A stretch of DNA of 64,000 nt from Hyphomonas oceanitis SCH89 (GTDB lineage Bacteria > Pseudomonadota > Alphaproteobacteria > Caulobacterales > Hyphomonadaceae), in NCBI RefSeq assembly GCF_000685295.1, contig NZ_ARYL01000001.1, positions 248,001-312,000 on the forward strand, given 5' to 3'. Position numbers and translations under genes: made by a program. Positions within the stretch are counted from its first letter, which is position 1. Each line of letters begins with the position of its first letter. The notes under the pieces are model-generated. The model was not told the DNA's origin and searched no databases. It saw only the letters and a list, made by a program, of their open reading frames with translations. Below are positions 27,002 to 35,797 of the stretch, piece by piece.

Positions 27002-27556
27002 TCAAACACCGAAGAAAATTGACCACATCATCCTACCGGGCAGGAAGGTGAACAGACCGGCCACAATCATGCCACCCAGGAACATATTCGTCATGTGCTT
27101 GCGGTGGGCCTTGATGTCATGCCGCCGCGCCGCCGCCACGGCCATTGGCAGGACAATCACCGACCAGGCGGAAAGCGCATGGATGAAGCTGAAATGGTCG
27201 CCATTCAGCCCTGTCAGGAAAAACGAGCTGATGGCGGTGACGGCCATCGTCACCACCCAGGTATAGCCAAGCACACGGTGCAGGCGCCTACCCTTCGTGT
27301 AAGACAGCAGGAACACCCCGATGGCGAGCGAACTCAGCGCGCCTGCGACATGGGCCTTCAGCACCCAGGGAGACCGCATCAGCGGCGAGACATCCAGGCG
27401 GAAACGGATCGGCGGACTACCAGCGGCTTCCAGCATCATGCGGCTGATCAGAAGATAGGCGATGACCGCGATGATCAGGACGATCCAGGTCTTGTTGCGC
27501 CGGATCTGGTCACGGAACGGACGGCGATGGGTCCGGGAGGGGGCAGGCTGTGTCAT
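27002..27556 (-). CDS. DUF2306 integral membrane protein
   Basis: 184 residues from ATG 27556, with ribosome site AAGGAG 6 bp upstream. Four or five hydrophobic segments, with a histidine cluster in KAHVAG, LHRVLGY, IHALSAW and KAHRKHM that resembles heme- or quinone-associated membrane proteins of the DUF2306 family. Function unknown. Divergent from a LytTR regulator, a pairing that suggests the regulator controls it. Confidence 0.85.
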   Translation of the reverse strand: MTQPAPSRTHRRPFRDQIRRNKTWIVLIIAVIAYLLISRMMLEAAGSPPIRFRLDVSPLMRSPWVLKAHVAGALSSLAIGVFLLSYTKGRRLHRVLGYTWVVTMAVTAISSFFLTGLNGDHFSFIHALSAWSVIVLPMAVAAARRHDIKAHRKHMTNMFLGGMIVAGLFTFLPGRMMWSIFFGV

Positions 27557-27648
27557 GGGAAACTCCTTGGGGCGGGTTGTGACCAACACCTCTCCCCTTC
27601 CCCGCATGCCCGCCACCGCGTTTGCACGGAGTGACTGGAATCCTGCGT

Positions 27649-27687
27649 GAAATGCAGTCAGAACAGTTCACGAAGCGCGAAATGCAG
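27649..27687. promoter_or_regulatory. 9-bp direct repeat upstream of the LytTR gene
   Basis: GAAATGCAG occurs at 27649-27657 and again at 27679-27687, spaced 30 bp (about three helical turns). LytTR proteins bind tandem 9-bp direct repeats, normally about 21 bp apart. The repeats lie between the divergent DUF2306 and LytTR genes and the second copy overlaps the ribosome site of the latter. Confidence 0.4.
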
Positions 27688-27703
27688 GAGGATTCTTCAG
27701 CCG

Positions 27704-28444
27704 ATGACGGGCCGCCTGACCCCCTTCCTGCGAACGGCCGCCATCTTTATCGGCGTATCCTTGGCGTTCACATGGTTTGGCGTCTACGACACGGGCGGCT
27801 CCTTCACGCTACGGCTGTTTATGTGGCTGATCACCATGTGCGTCGGGGGCGCAGCGGCGATCTGGGCCATTCCGGCCACGTTCGAGCGCTACCTTGCAGA
27901 ACAGCATGTTGCGCTGAGGGTTGGCGTAGCGGCGGCCCTGATCGCGGTTCCGGTGACGATCTCGCTCGTCGCCTTTTTCCTGGCGCTGGGCGGGTATTTC
28001 AGCGCGACCGGCCTCCTCATCCAATACGTCTATGTCTACGCTGTCTGCCTTGTCATGGTGGCGAGCGGTGTTGTCGTAGCGCAGGCAAGGCGCGCCCCGC
28101 CGCTCGGCGCCGCCGAGGCCTCCGACGCGCGGGCCACATTCCTTGAGCGCCTGCCGGTCAAATATCGCGGCGCAGCGATTTGGGCGATTTCCTCTGAAGA
28201 CCACTACCTGCGCATCCACACCGATCGCGGCGAGGAACTGATCCTGATGCGGCTCGCCGATGCGATGCGGGAACTGGCAGGTGCCGGCGGGCTTCAGGTG
28301 CACCGGTCATGGTGGGTGGCAACAGACGGCGTTGCCGATACGCGCCGCGAGGACGGCAAGCTATGGCTGGTGCTCAAATCCGGCAAGGAAGCACCCGTCT
28401 CGCGCACCTTCCTGTCGGCAGTGAAAGAGGCGAACCTCGCCTAG
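27704..28444 (+). CDS. Membrane-bound LytTR-domain transcriptional regulator
   Basis: 246 residues from ATG 27704 (AGGAGG 12 bp upstream). Four hydrophobic helices occupy about residues 10-125. The C-terminal LytTR domain (about 145-246) has the diagnostic AISSEDHYLRIHT and LQVHRSWWVAT segments. It has no receiver domain, so the membrane part is the probable sensor. The final 4 bp overlap the convergent TAXI gene. Confidence 0.9.
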   Translation: MTGRLTPFLRTAAIFIGVSLAFTWFGVYDTGGSFTLRLFMWLITMCVGGAAAIWAIPATFERYLAEQHVALRVGVAAALIAVPVTISLVAFFLALGGYFSATGLLIQYVYVYAVCLVMVASGVVVAQARRAPPLGAAEASDARATFLERLPVKYRGAAIWAISSEDHYLRIHTDRGEELILMRLADAMRELAGAGGLQVHRSWWVATDGVADTRREDGKLWLVLKSGKEAPVSRTFLSAVKEANLA

Positions 28445-29742
28445 ATACCAAGCCCGGGCGTTGGCCGCGTGTTCATCACGAGATGCTTCACGAACTCGAC
28501 ATGGTTGCGCAGGCGGTAAAGGTCGTCGGTATAGGAGAGCGGCACATCCATCTCGCCGATCTCGACCTGCAGGTCTTCCAGCGCATCGGTAATCTCTACC
28601 CGCTCTTCCTTGCTCGGCATCGCCCGGCCGCGCGCTTCAAGATCGCGCAGGTCCTTGTACCAGATGTAGATCTTGCGGCGCACACGCCAGCGATAGATCG
28701 GCGGCGCCACCCTTACGAGCGGGAACATCAACGTCAGCAGCGGGATGGCCAGAATCCAGGCCCGGTCCAGAAAGTTCGCGACGTCGAAAGAGAAATAGCG
28801 GCGCAGGAAGGACGGGCCATTCTCATAATAGCGCTCAGCCTGACGGCTGACTGGCAGATCGGTCCAGTTCGGATCCGGAAAGACGCCCGCAGGGGCCAGA
28901 ATGCTGCCGTCCTGGTGGATCGCATTCGCGGAATCGACCAGCAGTGCCTCAATGGCCGGGTGGAGCGATTTAGCCACAACCAGCTGCGCCACCGGGGCGA
29001 CCAGAGGCACGTCCCGCGCCGGAATGTCCGCCCCGATATCCACCACACCACGGAGCAACGTCACCGCCGCCAGCGCGGGCTGGCGCCGTGACAGCGCCTC
29101 GGACCGCTCAAAAGACAAAAGGGAAATGCCGGGCGCCCGCAGCAGCGTCTGCACATAAGGCGCGTCCGGTGATGCAGCAAAACCCGCCGCATCAATCTGA
29201 CCGGCAATCAGGGCATCGGCTGCCGGCGTGCCTGAAAGTGTATTGCGTGAGGCCTCCGGCCATGTCCCGTCAAACTCGTCCTGCAATTCAACGCCAAGGA
29301 TACGCGTGCCGGACCCGAGCGGGCCAATGGCAAAGCGCTTCGATCTCAGGTCGCCAAATGAGGTGACGCCCGCCTCTTCGCGCACGAACACCCAGAAAGG
29401 CTCATGAAAAAGACCGCCCAGCGAGCGCAGCATGGCCGCATCGCCCGGCTTTGCCAGCCCGCCCTGCACCAGCGCGACATCCACCTGCCCCTCATCCAGC
29501 AGGCGCAAATTCTCCACCGAACCCGCCGTCTGGACCAGCTCGACCTCTATCCCCTGCTCGTCCAGCAGGCGCTGATAGCGTTCAGCAAAGGCGTAATATG
29601 CCCCGCCCTGCGCGCCAGCGGCAAACTTGATGTGTTTCGGCGGCGCCGGGTCCATCAGCATCAGCGTGACGAAGACACCAAGCAAGGCCACCAGCACGAA
29701 CGGCCAGTAAACCTTCAGGAAGTCCTTTACGGCCGTGACCAT
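28441..29742 (-). CDS. TAXI-family TRAP solute-binding protein with membrane anchors
   Basis: 433 residues from ATG 29742. An N-terminal membrane anchor (about 12-30) precedes the TAXI binding domain (FAAGAQGGAYYAFAERYQRL). A second hydrophobic segment near residue 330 (DRAWILAIPLLTLMFPLV) leads to a cytoplasmic tail with acidic and helical character (EERVEITDALEDLQVEIGEMD). Ordinary TAXI proteins are about 330 residues and free in the periplasm. No TRAP permease genes are nearby, so this membrane-spanning form may sense rather than transport. Confidence 0.88.
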   Translation of the reverse strand: MVTAVKDFLKVYWPFVLVALLGVFVTLMLMDPAPPKHIKFAAGAQGGAYYAFAERYQRLLDEQGIEVELVQTAGSVENLRLLDEGQVDVALVQGGLAKPGDAAMLRSLGGLFHEPFWVFVREEAGVTSFGDLRSKRFAIGPLGSGTRILGVELQDEFDGTWPEASRNTLSGTPAADALIAGQIDAAGFAASPDAPYVQTLLRAPGISLLSFERSEALSRRQPALAAVTLLRGVVDIGADIPARDVPLVAPVAQLVVAKSLHPAIEALLVDSANAIHQDGSILAPAGVFPDPNWTDLPVSRQAERYYENGPSFLRRYFSFDVANFLDRAWILAIPLLTLMFPLVRVAPPIYRWRVRRKIYIWYKDLRDLEARGRAMPSKEERVEITDALEDLQVEIGEMDVPLSYTDDLYRLRNHVEFVKHLVMNTRPTPGLGI

Positions 29743-29936
29743 CTGCGTCCCATTTTCTGTCCGAAATGTCCCGCGACAAGGTCTAGGGCGACACGGACGC
29801 CGGATCAATCGCGCACGCGGGCCTGCCCTTAAAATGCCCCATACGTGCCACGCATGGAACCTATTCCGTTTAGAATGTGTTCATCAGGCAGACACGTCCC
29901 CATTTGGGACACTGGCGAGACACAAGGGTGATACAA

Positions 29937-30050
29937 ATGGGTCAGGCAAATGTGATTGCGAAGGTCGTTTCTGTAGCGACTCTTGGGATTCTCGCGACGG
30001 CGCTTTTGATGATGGCGCTCGCCCCTAATCCATCGCTCTACGCCGGCTGA
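29937..30050 (+). CDS. 37-residue small membrane protein
   Basis: ATG 29937 to TGA 30048-30050: MGQANVIAKVVSVATLGI then LATALLMMALAP and a short polar end. One membrane helix. AAGGGTG lies 6-12 bp upstream of the ATG, a fair ribosome site. It is followed by a long hairpin at 30157-30207. Too small for homology judgement. Confidence 0.5.
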   Translation: MGQANVIAKVVSVATLGILATALLMMALAPNPSLYAG

Positions 30051-30156
30051 TTTTTTCCTGATTATTTTGGAACCAAAATCGGGCGTTGTACGTAAACACT
30101 CTCAGATGGCCAGTAAGTCCCTCCCGACTGAACCCTCCCAAGCGCTGGACATCTAT

Positions 30157-30207
30157 AAAGAGACCTTGAAGCTGCGTCCCCCCACCTTTCAGCTTCGAGG
30201 TCTCTTT
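30157..30207. terminator. Long bidirectional terminator hairpin
   Basis: An 18-bp stem (30157-30174 with 30190-30207, one G-U pair) with a 15-nt C-rich loop. T-rich flanks on both strands (TTTTACTCTT on plus; TTTATAG on minus) suit termination of both the small plus-strand gene and rlmH. Confidence 0.75.
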
Positions 30208-30231
30208 TACTCTTCCCTCAAAACCTAAGCT

Positions 30232-30696
30232 TCAGGCCTTGTGATAAGGCATTCCTGCCAGAATCGACATGGCACGGTAGACCTGTTCGGCCAGCATCGC
30301 CTTGACCAGCCGATGCGGCCAGGTCTGCGCCCCGAAAGCCATGATATCAGGCACGGCGCGCCGCACGGCGTCGCCATAGCCCTCTGCCCCGCCAATCAGG
30401 AAGACAAGATCCGGCACGCCCTGGTCGCGCAGGCGGCCCAGCTGGCTCGCGAAATCCTGCGAAGTCACGTTACGGCCAAACTCGTCGAGACGGATGACAT
30501 TGGCGCCGGCTGGTATCTTCGCGAGGATACGCTCGGCCTCGGTATCCAGACCGCCACCGCTCGCGACTTCAATTTCCTCGATGCCACGGAAACCGAGGCT
30601 GCGCGCAATCGGCAGCGCCCGTTTGACATATTCATCGAACAGGTCGCGTTCGGCGCCTGATTTCAGGCGGCCGACGGACAGGAGCGTCAGGCGCAT
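30232..30696 (-). CDS. rlmH: 23S rRNA pseudouridine-1915 N3-methyltransferase
   Basis: 154 residues, SPOUT superfamily. LTLLSVGRLKSGAERDLFDEY start, VFLIGGAEGYGDAVR SAM-binding knot and TWPHRLVKAMLAEQVYRAM end are diagnostic. It methylates m3-pseudouridine 1915 in ribosome helix 69. It starts 6 bp after rsfS, a common pairing. Confidence 0.97.
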   Translation of the reverse strand: MRLTLLSVGRLKSGAERDLFDEYVKRALPIARSLGFRGIEEIEVASGGGLDTEAERILAKIPAGANVIRLDEFGRNVTSQDFASQLGRLRDQGVPDLVFLIGGAEGYGDAVRRAVPDIMAFGAQTWPHRLVKAMLAEQVYRAMSILAGMPYHKA

Positions 30697-30702
30697 AGGC
30701 GC

Positions 30703-31041
30703 CTAGTGCTGCGTGGCGCGATGGGCACTCGTGTCGGAGGCCCAGATCTTTTCGAGATTGTAGAATTCACGCACTTCCGGCCGGAAGAGGTGAACGATCA
30801 CGTCGCCGGTATCGATCAGCACCCAGTCAGCATTGGGCATGCCTTCGACATTGGCCGGGCGGCCGGTCAGCTTTTTCACCGTATGGGAAAGATGGTCTGC
30901 AAGCGCGGCGACATGCCGGCCGGAACGGCCTGACGCAATGATCATGAAATCGGCGAGGGAAGATTTTCCGTCCAGGTCAATGAACAGGAGGTCTTCAGCC
31001 TTGTCATCCTCAAGGGCCTTGGCAAGAGCCTCGGCAACCAA
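30703..31041 (-). CDS. rsfS: Ribosomal silencing factor RsfS
   Basis: 112 residues from TTG 31041. The core LADFMIIASGRSGRHVAALADHL and DWVLIDTGDVIVHLF is the RsfS signature; it binds uL14 and blocks subunit joining. No in-frame ATG exists upstream before a stop. A CTG at 31101 lies 9 bp after AAGAAGGA (31111-31118) and would add 20 residues (LTSSAPRTLPAKSATIDDIR), as in longer homologues. The true start is therefore probably a non-ATG codon. Confidence 0.93.
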   Translation of the reverse strand: MVAEALAKALEDDKAEDLLFIDLDGKSSLADFMIIASGRSGRHVAALADHLSHTVKKLTGRPANVEGMPNADWVLIDTGDVIVHLFRPEVREFYNLEKIWASDTSAHRATQH

Positions 31042-31302
31042 GCGGATGTCGTCAATCGTGGCACTCTTTGCGGGCAGTGTCCGCGGGGCGCTGGAAGTCA
31101 GGGTCTCAATTCCTTCTTGTATCTATGGTGGGACTTTAACATGCCTGCCGAGGCACAGCCAGCCCAAACACTCAGGCCCGTCACACATGCGCCCAAACAC
31201 AGTGTGAACTGCAATTTACTTGGAGACTGCCAGAATTTCGCCGTAAGTCTGGAACAGTGTCATTCCGACGTCCCCGGACCACCAGCCACTGGAGTGTGTA
31301 GA

Positions 31303-31986
31303 ATGAACCTGCGACTTGCCGCCGCCGCCCTTGCCCTTGTCCTGCCTCTGGGAGGATGCGCTGTTGCGGCCGTCGGCGCCGCCAGCGCTGTTGGCCTCGC
31401 TGCCGCGAAAGACAAGACGCTGGGCGAGTCCGTGGACGACACGACCGCTTCCACCGAAATCAAGACCAAGCTGCTGGCCGAAAGCCTGAACCGCTTCGGC
31501 GAGGTTGATGTCGAAGTGAATAACGGCCTCGTCCTGCTCTCCGGCCGGGTCGATGATCCGACTGACCGCGTACAGGCCGAAGGCATCGCATGGACGTCGA
31601 CACGGGTCATGGACGTTGCCAACGAGATCAAGATCGAGCCCGCAGGCGGCTTTATGGCCAACATGTCTGACGAGCTGATCTCCAGCCGCGTGCGCGCCCG
31701 CCTGATCGGATCGAGCACGGTAAAAAGCCTCAACTACAATATCGAGACCTATGACGGCGTGGTCTACCTGATGGGCACGGCCCGCACGGCTGACGAACTG
31801 AAACGCGCCGCTGAAGAGGCCAGCGTGGTCGGCGGCGTGCGCCAGGTCGTCTCCTATGTGCGCATCCGTGAGCTGGTCCAGCGCCCGGCCGCGCCGACAA
31901 CGCAGGCCGCCCCCTCTTACAATCCGACGCCGAGCCCTACATATGGAACCGAGACCGATGCCGAATTGCTCGGAGTGAGTTACTGA
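31303..31986 (+). CDS. BON-domain outer-membrane lipoprotein
   Basis: 227 residues from ATG 31303 (GGAG upstream). Signal peptide with lipobox PLGGC (Cys19). Two BON domains follow (about 45-115 and 120-195; VNNGLVLLSGRVDDPTDR and YDGVVYLMGTARTADE), then a Pro/Thr tail. BON proteins bind lipid interfaces; in gamma-proteobacteria DolP (YraP) aids outer-membrane integrity. It is divergent from rsfS. Confidence 0.9.
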   Translation: MNLRLAAAALALVLPLGGCAVAAVGAASAVGLAAAKDKTLGESVDDTTASTEIKTKLLAESLNRFGEVDVEVNNGLVLLSGRVDDPTDRVQAEGIAWTSTRVMDVANEIKIEPAGGFMANMSDELISSRVRARLIGSSTVKSLNYNIETYDGVVYLMGTARTADELKRAAEEASVVGGVRQVVSYVRIRELVQRPAAPTTQAAPSYNPTPSPTYGTETDAELLGVSY

Positions 31987-32041
31987 CAGGGCCGGTGCGC
32001 CACTAAAGCCGCCGCCCGCATGAAATGGGAGCGGGCGCCAC

Positions 32042-32992
32042 ATGGCATTGCGTGTCGGGATCCAGATGGATCCACTGGAAAACGTCAAGATCGACGGTGA
32101 TACCACCTTTGCGCTGGCGGAAGTCGCCCAGGCGCGCGGGGCGGAACTCTTTGTCTACGGGCCGGACCAGATGTCCTATGAGCAGGGCCGGGTCACGGCC
32201 TGGGCCCGCCCGGCAAAGGTGCAGCGTGTGCGCGAGACACCGGGGGTCTTTGGCGACCCGGTCAAGCTCGACCTTGCAAAGGATGTCGACGTCATCCTGA
32301 TGCGTCAGGACCCGCCCTTTGACCTCAACTATATCACCGCCTGCCACCTGCTGGAGCTGATCTCCGGCGAAACACTCGTTGTGAACGATCCCGAAGGCGT
32401 GCGGTCGAGCCCCGAGAAAATCTTTCCCCTCCTCCACCCCGAAATCATGCCACCGACGCTGGTGACGCGGGAGATGAGGGACATCCTGGCCTTCCGCGAC
32501 AAGCACAAGGATATCATCGTCAAGCCGATCTACGGCCATGGCGGTGCAGGCGTGTTCCGCCTCAAGCCTGACGATTCCAACCTGGATTCCCTGCTCGAAG
32601 TCTTTTTTACCCGCTCGCGCGAACCCGTCATGGTGCAGGCTTTCCTTCCGGCCGTCAGCGAGGGCGACAAGCGAATCATCCTGATCGACGGCGAGCCCGT
32701 CGGCGCGATCAACCGGCGCCCGATGAGCGGACAGGTCCGGTCAAACCTGGTCGTCGGCGGGACGGCCGAGAAATCCGATCTCAGCGATGCCGACATGCGC
32801 ATTTGCGAAACAATTGGCCCTGAACTCAAGCGCCGTGGGCTGATCCTCACCGGTATTGACGTCATCGGCGGGCGCCTCACGGAAGTGAACGTCACCTCGC
32901 CAACCGGCGTGCAGGCCATCAAGTCCCTTTCCGGCATTGATAGTGCCGCCATTTTCTGGGACGTTGTGCAACAGAAGCTTGCGGACCGCTGA
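32042..32992 (+). CDS. gshB: Glutathione synthetase
   Basis: 316 residues, ATP-grasp. LRVGIQMDPLENVKIDGDTT start, MRQDPPFDLNYI and glycine-rich loop GHGGAGVFRLKP are typical; EVNVTSPTG near the C-terminus is the metal-binding end. It adds glycine to gamma-glutamylcysteine. Start ATG 32042, 56 bp after the BON gene stop on the same strand. Confidence 0.96.
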   Translation: MALRVGIQMDPLENVKIDGDTTFALAEVAQARGAELFVYGPDQMSYEQGRVTAWARPAKVQRVRETPGVFGDPVKLDLAKDVDVILMRQDPPFDLNYITACHLLELISGETLVVNDPEGVRSSPEKIFPLLHPEIMPPTLVTREMRDILAFRDKHKDIIVKPIYGHGGAGVFRLKPDDSNLDSLLEVFFTRSREPVMVQAFLPAVSEGDKRIILIDGEPVGAINRRPMSGQVRSNLVVGGTAEKSDLSDADMRICETIGPELKRRGLILTGIDVIGGRLTEVNVTSPTGVQAIKSLSGIDSAAIFWDVVQQKLADR

Positions 32993-33014
32993 TGGCCGCT
33001 GCAAGATCAGGTGC

Positions 33015-33392
33015 ATGAACATGAAATCGATCACTGCTTTCGCCCTCGCCTCCCTTGTTCTCGCCGGCACGGCCTGCTCGCAAGGCTCCGACAGCGCAGA
33101 CGTCCAGACGGTTTCGACGGATGAAAACGCGGCAGGCTCGTTCAATCTGAACCTCCCGAGCCCGACCACAGGCGAGACCACATCGTCCGGCGGCTCCATG
33201 AACCTTAATCTCGGCGGCAGCAGCGAATCCCGCCTGATCGGTTCCGGCACGTTCGGCGGCGGTGATTTCGGCGGCGATCCCAGTGTTGACCTTAACCTGA
33301 ACCTGGATTCCGAGGCTGCCCTGCTCGACTCGGAAGCAGCCCAATCCAGCTCGCAGGATGACGGCATCATCCGTCTTGAACCCAAGAAATAG
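33015..33392 (+). CDS. Small exported protein with repeated LNL motifs
   Basis: 125 residues from ATG 33015. Signal peptide ends in LVLAGTACSQG; the cysteine suggests a lipoprotein but the residue at -3 is Gly, an atypical lipobox. The mature part is Ser/Gly/Asp-rich with the motif FNLNLP, MNLNLG, VDLNLNLD repeated three times. No family recognised. It starts 22 bp after gshB. Confidence 0.6.
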   Translation: MNMKSITAFALASLVLAGTACSQGSDSADVQTVSTDENAAGSFNLNLPSPTTGETTSSGGSMNLNLGGSSESRLIGSGTFGGGDFGGDPSVDLNLNLDSEAALLDSEAAQSSSQDDGIIRLEPKK

Positions 33393-33590
33393 GCAAAAAC
33401 GCCTTTTCAGGCTGTTTTCCCTCTATCGTTGACTGGAATTACAGTTCCAAGCGACGGAAAGACGTGCGCCGGTCGTTTATCTGGCAGGCGCGTTGCAACG
33501 CTCCGAAATAAAAAGGCCCATGCGCCCGGCCCCCTCCAGGTTGGCCGGACGTGTTGACCATGACCCTGATGCGAGAGCGAGTGCAGTCCA

Positions 33591-35093
33591 TTGATCCGCA
33601 AGATTAACCCGAAACTTCTGTATGGCCTCGGTGCCCTCGTGGCCCTGTTCCTTGTCTGGGCCCTGTTCCTGCGCGGACCGGGCAAAGCCGCAGCGGGCGA
33701 CTTCACGGTAGAGACGGCCGCTGTCGACACCGGGGATGTTGCCCGTCTTGTAACCGCTTCCGGCGCCGTGCGCGCGCTGACGACGGTCGAGGTGGGCTCG
33801 CAGGTTTCCGGCCAGATCATCGAGCTCGACGCCGACTTCAATTCCGAGGTCAAGGAAGGCGAGATCATCGCCCGCATTGACCCGCAAACGTTCGAAAGCC
33901 GCGTGGCCTCGGCGCAGGCCGACATTGCCAGCGCCCGCGCCAGCCTCGATGTGCAAAAGGCCAATATTGCGTCGGCAGAAGCCAGCTATGCGCAATCCGA
34001 AAAAGAATACGAGCGGGTCAAATCGCTCTTCGCGCAAGACGCGATTGCCCGCTCATCGCTTGAGGATGCCGAGCGCACCCTCGCCGTGTCCAAGGCGTCG
34101 CTCGATGTATCACGCGCCCAGCTGCGCTCGTCCGAGGCCACACTGACCCAGCGCCAGGCCTCATTGAAATCGGCACAGCTCGATCTTGACCGCACCATCA
34201 TCCGCTCCCCCATTGACGGCGTGGTCATCGAACGCTCCGTCGATGTCGGCCAGACCGTCGCGGCCTCTTTCTCTGCGCCTATCCTCTTCCAGATCGCCCA
34301 GGATCTTGGCGATATCCGGATCGACGCAGCGGTCGTTGAGTCCGACATTGGCGGCATTGATGCCGGCGACCCGGCCACGTTCAAGGTCGATGCCTACCCG
34401 ACCGAAACCTTCAAGGGCACCGTTGAACAGGTCCGCCTTGCCTCTGAAACCCTCTCCAACGTTGTCACCTATACGGTCGTCATCGCCGCCGAAAACCGCT
34501 CCGGCCGACTGCTGCCGGGCATGACGGCCAACGTGGAAATCACCGCTGAAAAGCGTGAAGGCGTGCTGCGCATTCCTGAAGCGGCCGTCCGCTTCCGCCC
34601 ACCGAGCGAGGGCGTGACCGTCATCTCGTCCGAAACCGGCAGTGACCAGGCGCCGCGCAGTGGCGGCGGGCGGCCCGGCGGCCCGGGCGGCAACCCGGCT
34701 GATGCCCTCCTCGCTGGCCTCGACCTCGAGCCTGCCCGCAAGGAAAAGATCCAGAATGAGATGAAAGCCGAGTTCGAAAAGGTTCGCGCCAGCATGGGCG
34801 AGGCCGGCGCCACATTCGACCGCTCCGGCATGCGCGAGAAGATCCAGTCCCGCATGGACAAGGTGCTGCGCGACAATCTCAGCCGCGAAGAACTCGCCGT
34901 GGTGCAGAAAAAGATCAATGAGCGCACGACGCAGACCCGCATCGACCTCTACCAGCCGGTCGGCGACGGCACGCTGAGAACCGTGCCCGTCACCATCGGC
35001 CTGTCAGACGGTCAGTATGCCGAGATCACCCGCGGCGCGGAGGAAGGCGATGTCTTCATCACGCGCCTGACCGTCGCGGCGACAGGCAACTGA
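33591..35093 (+). CDS. MacA-like periplasmic adaptor (HlyD/RND membrane-fusion) protein
   Basis: 500 residues from TTG 33591; an in-frame TGA at 33567 and no ATG between make the rare start likely. N-terminal membrane anchor (about 8-27), biotinyl-lipoyl domain (TVEVGSQVSGQIIELDADF), long coiled hairpin (about 105-190), beta-barrel. About 110 extra residues (about 345-455: Gly-rich spacer followed by charged helices) interrupt the C-terminal barrel/membrane-proximal region. First gene of a four-gene exporter operon; 2 bp before the ATPase gene. Confidence 0.92.
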   Translation: MIRKINPKLLYGLGALVALFLVWALFLRGPGKAAAGDFTVETAAVDTGDVARLVTASGAVRALTTVEVGSQVSGQIIELDADFNSEVKEGEIIARIDPQTFESRVASAQADIASARASLDVQKANIASAEASYAQSEKEYERVKSLFAQDAIARSSLEDAERTLAVSKASLDVSRAQLRSSEATLTQRQASLKSAQLDLDRTIIRSPIDGVVIERSVDVGQTVAASFSAPILFQIAQDLGDIRIDAAVVESDIGGIDAGDPATFKVDAYPTETFKGTVEQVRLASETLSNVVTYTVVIAAENRSGRLLPGMTANVEITAEKREGVLRIPEAAVRFRPPSEGVTVISSETGSDQAPRSGGGRPGGPGGNPADALLAGLDLEPARKEKIQNEMKAEFEKVRASMGEAGATFDRSGMREKIQSRMDKVLRDNLSREELAVVQKKINERTTQTRIDLYQPVGDGTLRTVPVTIGLSDGQYAEITRGAEEGDVFITRLTVAATGN

Positions 35094-35095
35094 GC

Positions 35096-35797
35096 ATGAC
35101 CGCAGAGGCGACACCCCTCATTTCATGCCGCGACCTGAGCAAGGTCTACCGCATGGGCACGCAGGACGTTTTCGCCCTGCGCGGCGTCAATGTGGATTTC
35201 GTCGAAGGCGAGATGACCGCGATCATGGGCCCGTCGGGCTCCGGCAAGTCCACACTGATGAACCTGATCGGCGCGCTCGATGTGCCGACCAGCGGCGAGC
35301 TGCTGATCAAGGGTCGGCCACTATCAAAGCTCAGCCGCGACGAGCTTGCAGACCTGCGCAACGAGACGATCGGCTTTGTCTTCCAGCAGTTCAACCTGCT
35401 GAACCGCGCGACCGCCCTCGCCAATGTGAAACTCCCCCTCATGTATGCCCGCACACCCGTGGCAGACCCCATTGCCCGGGCCCGCGAATGCCTCGAAATG
35501 GTCGGCCTTGGCACACGCATGGACCACCGCCCGATGCAATTGTCCGGCGGCCAGCAACAGCGCGTGGCGATTGCCCGCGCGCTTGCCGGGCGCCCGTCCC
35601 TCCTGCTCGCCGACGAACCGACCGGCGCGCTCGACACGAAAACCTCAGAGGAAATCATGGACCTGCTGACAGGCCTCTCCAGCGAAGGCATCACCGTCGT
35701 GCTGGTCACGCACGAGCCTGAAGTGGCCGCCTATGCGACGCGCCAGATCCATTTCCGCGACGGCCAGATCGAACGGGACGAGAGACGCGCATCATGA
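35096..35797 (+). CDS. MacB-type ABC exporter ATP-binding subunit
   Basis: 233 residues: Walker A GPSGSGKST, Q-loop FVFQQFNLL, signature LSGGQQQRVAIARAL, Walker B LLLADEPTGALD, H-loop VTHEP. It belongs to the LolD/MacB class that powers mechanotransmission from the cytoplasm. It overlaps the permease gene by 4 bp. In E. coli MacB these are one polypeptide; here they are separate. Confidence 0.95.
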   Translation: MTAEATPLISCRDLSKVYRMGTQDVFALRGVNVDFVEGEMTAIMGPSGSGKSTLMNLIGALDVPTSGELLIKGRPLSKLSRDELADLRNETIGFVFQQFNLLNRATALANVKLPLMYARTPVADPIARARECLEMVGLGTRMDHRPMQLSGGQQQRVAIARALAGRPSLLLADEPTGALDTKTSEEIMDLLTGLSSEGITVVLVTHEPEVAAYATRQIHFRDGQIERDERRAS

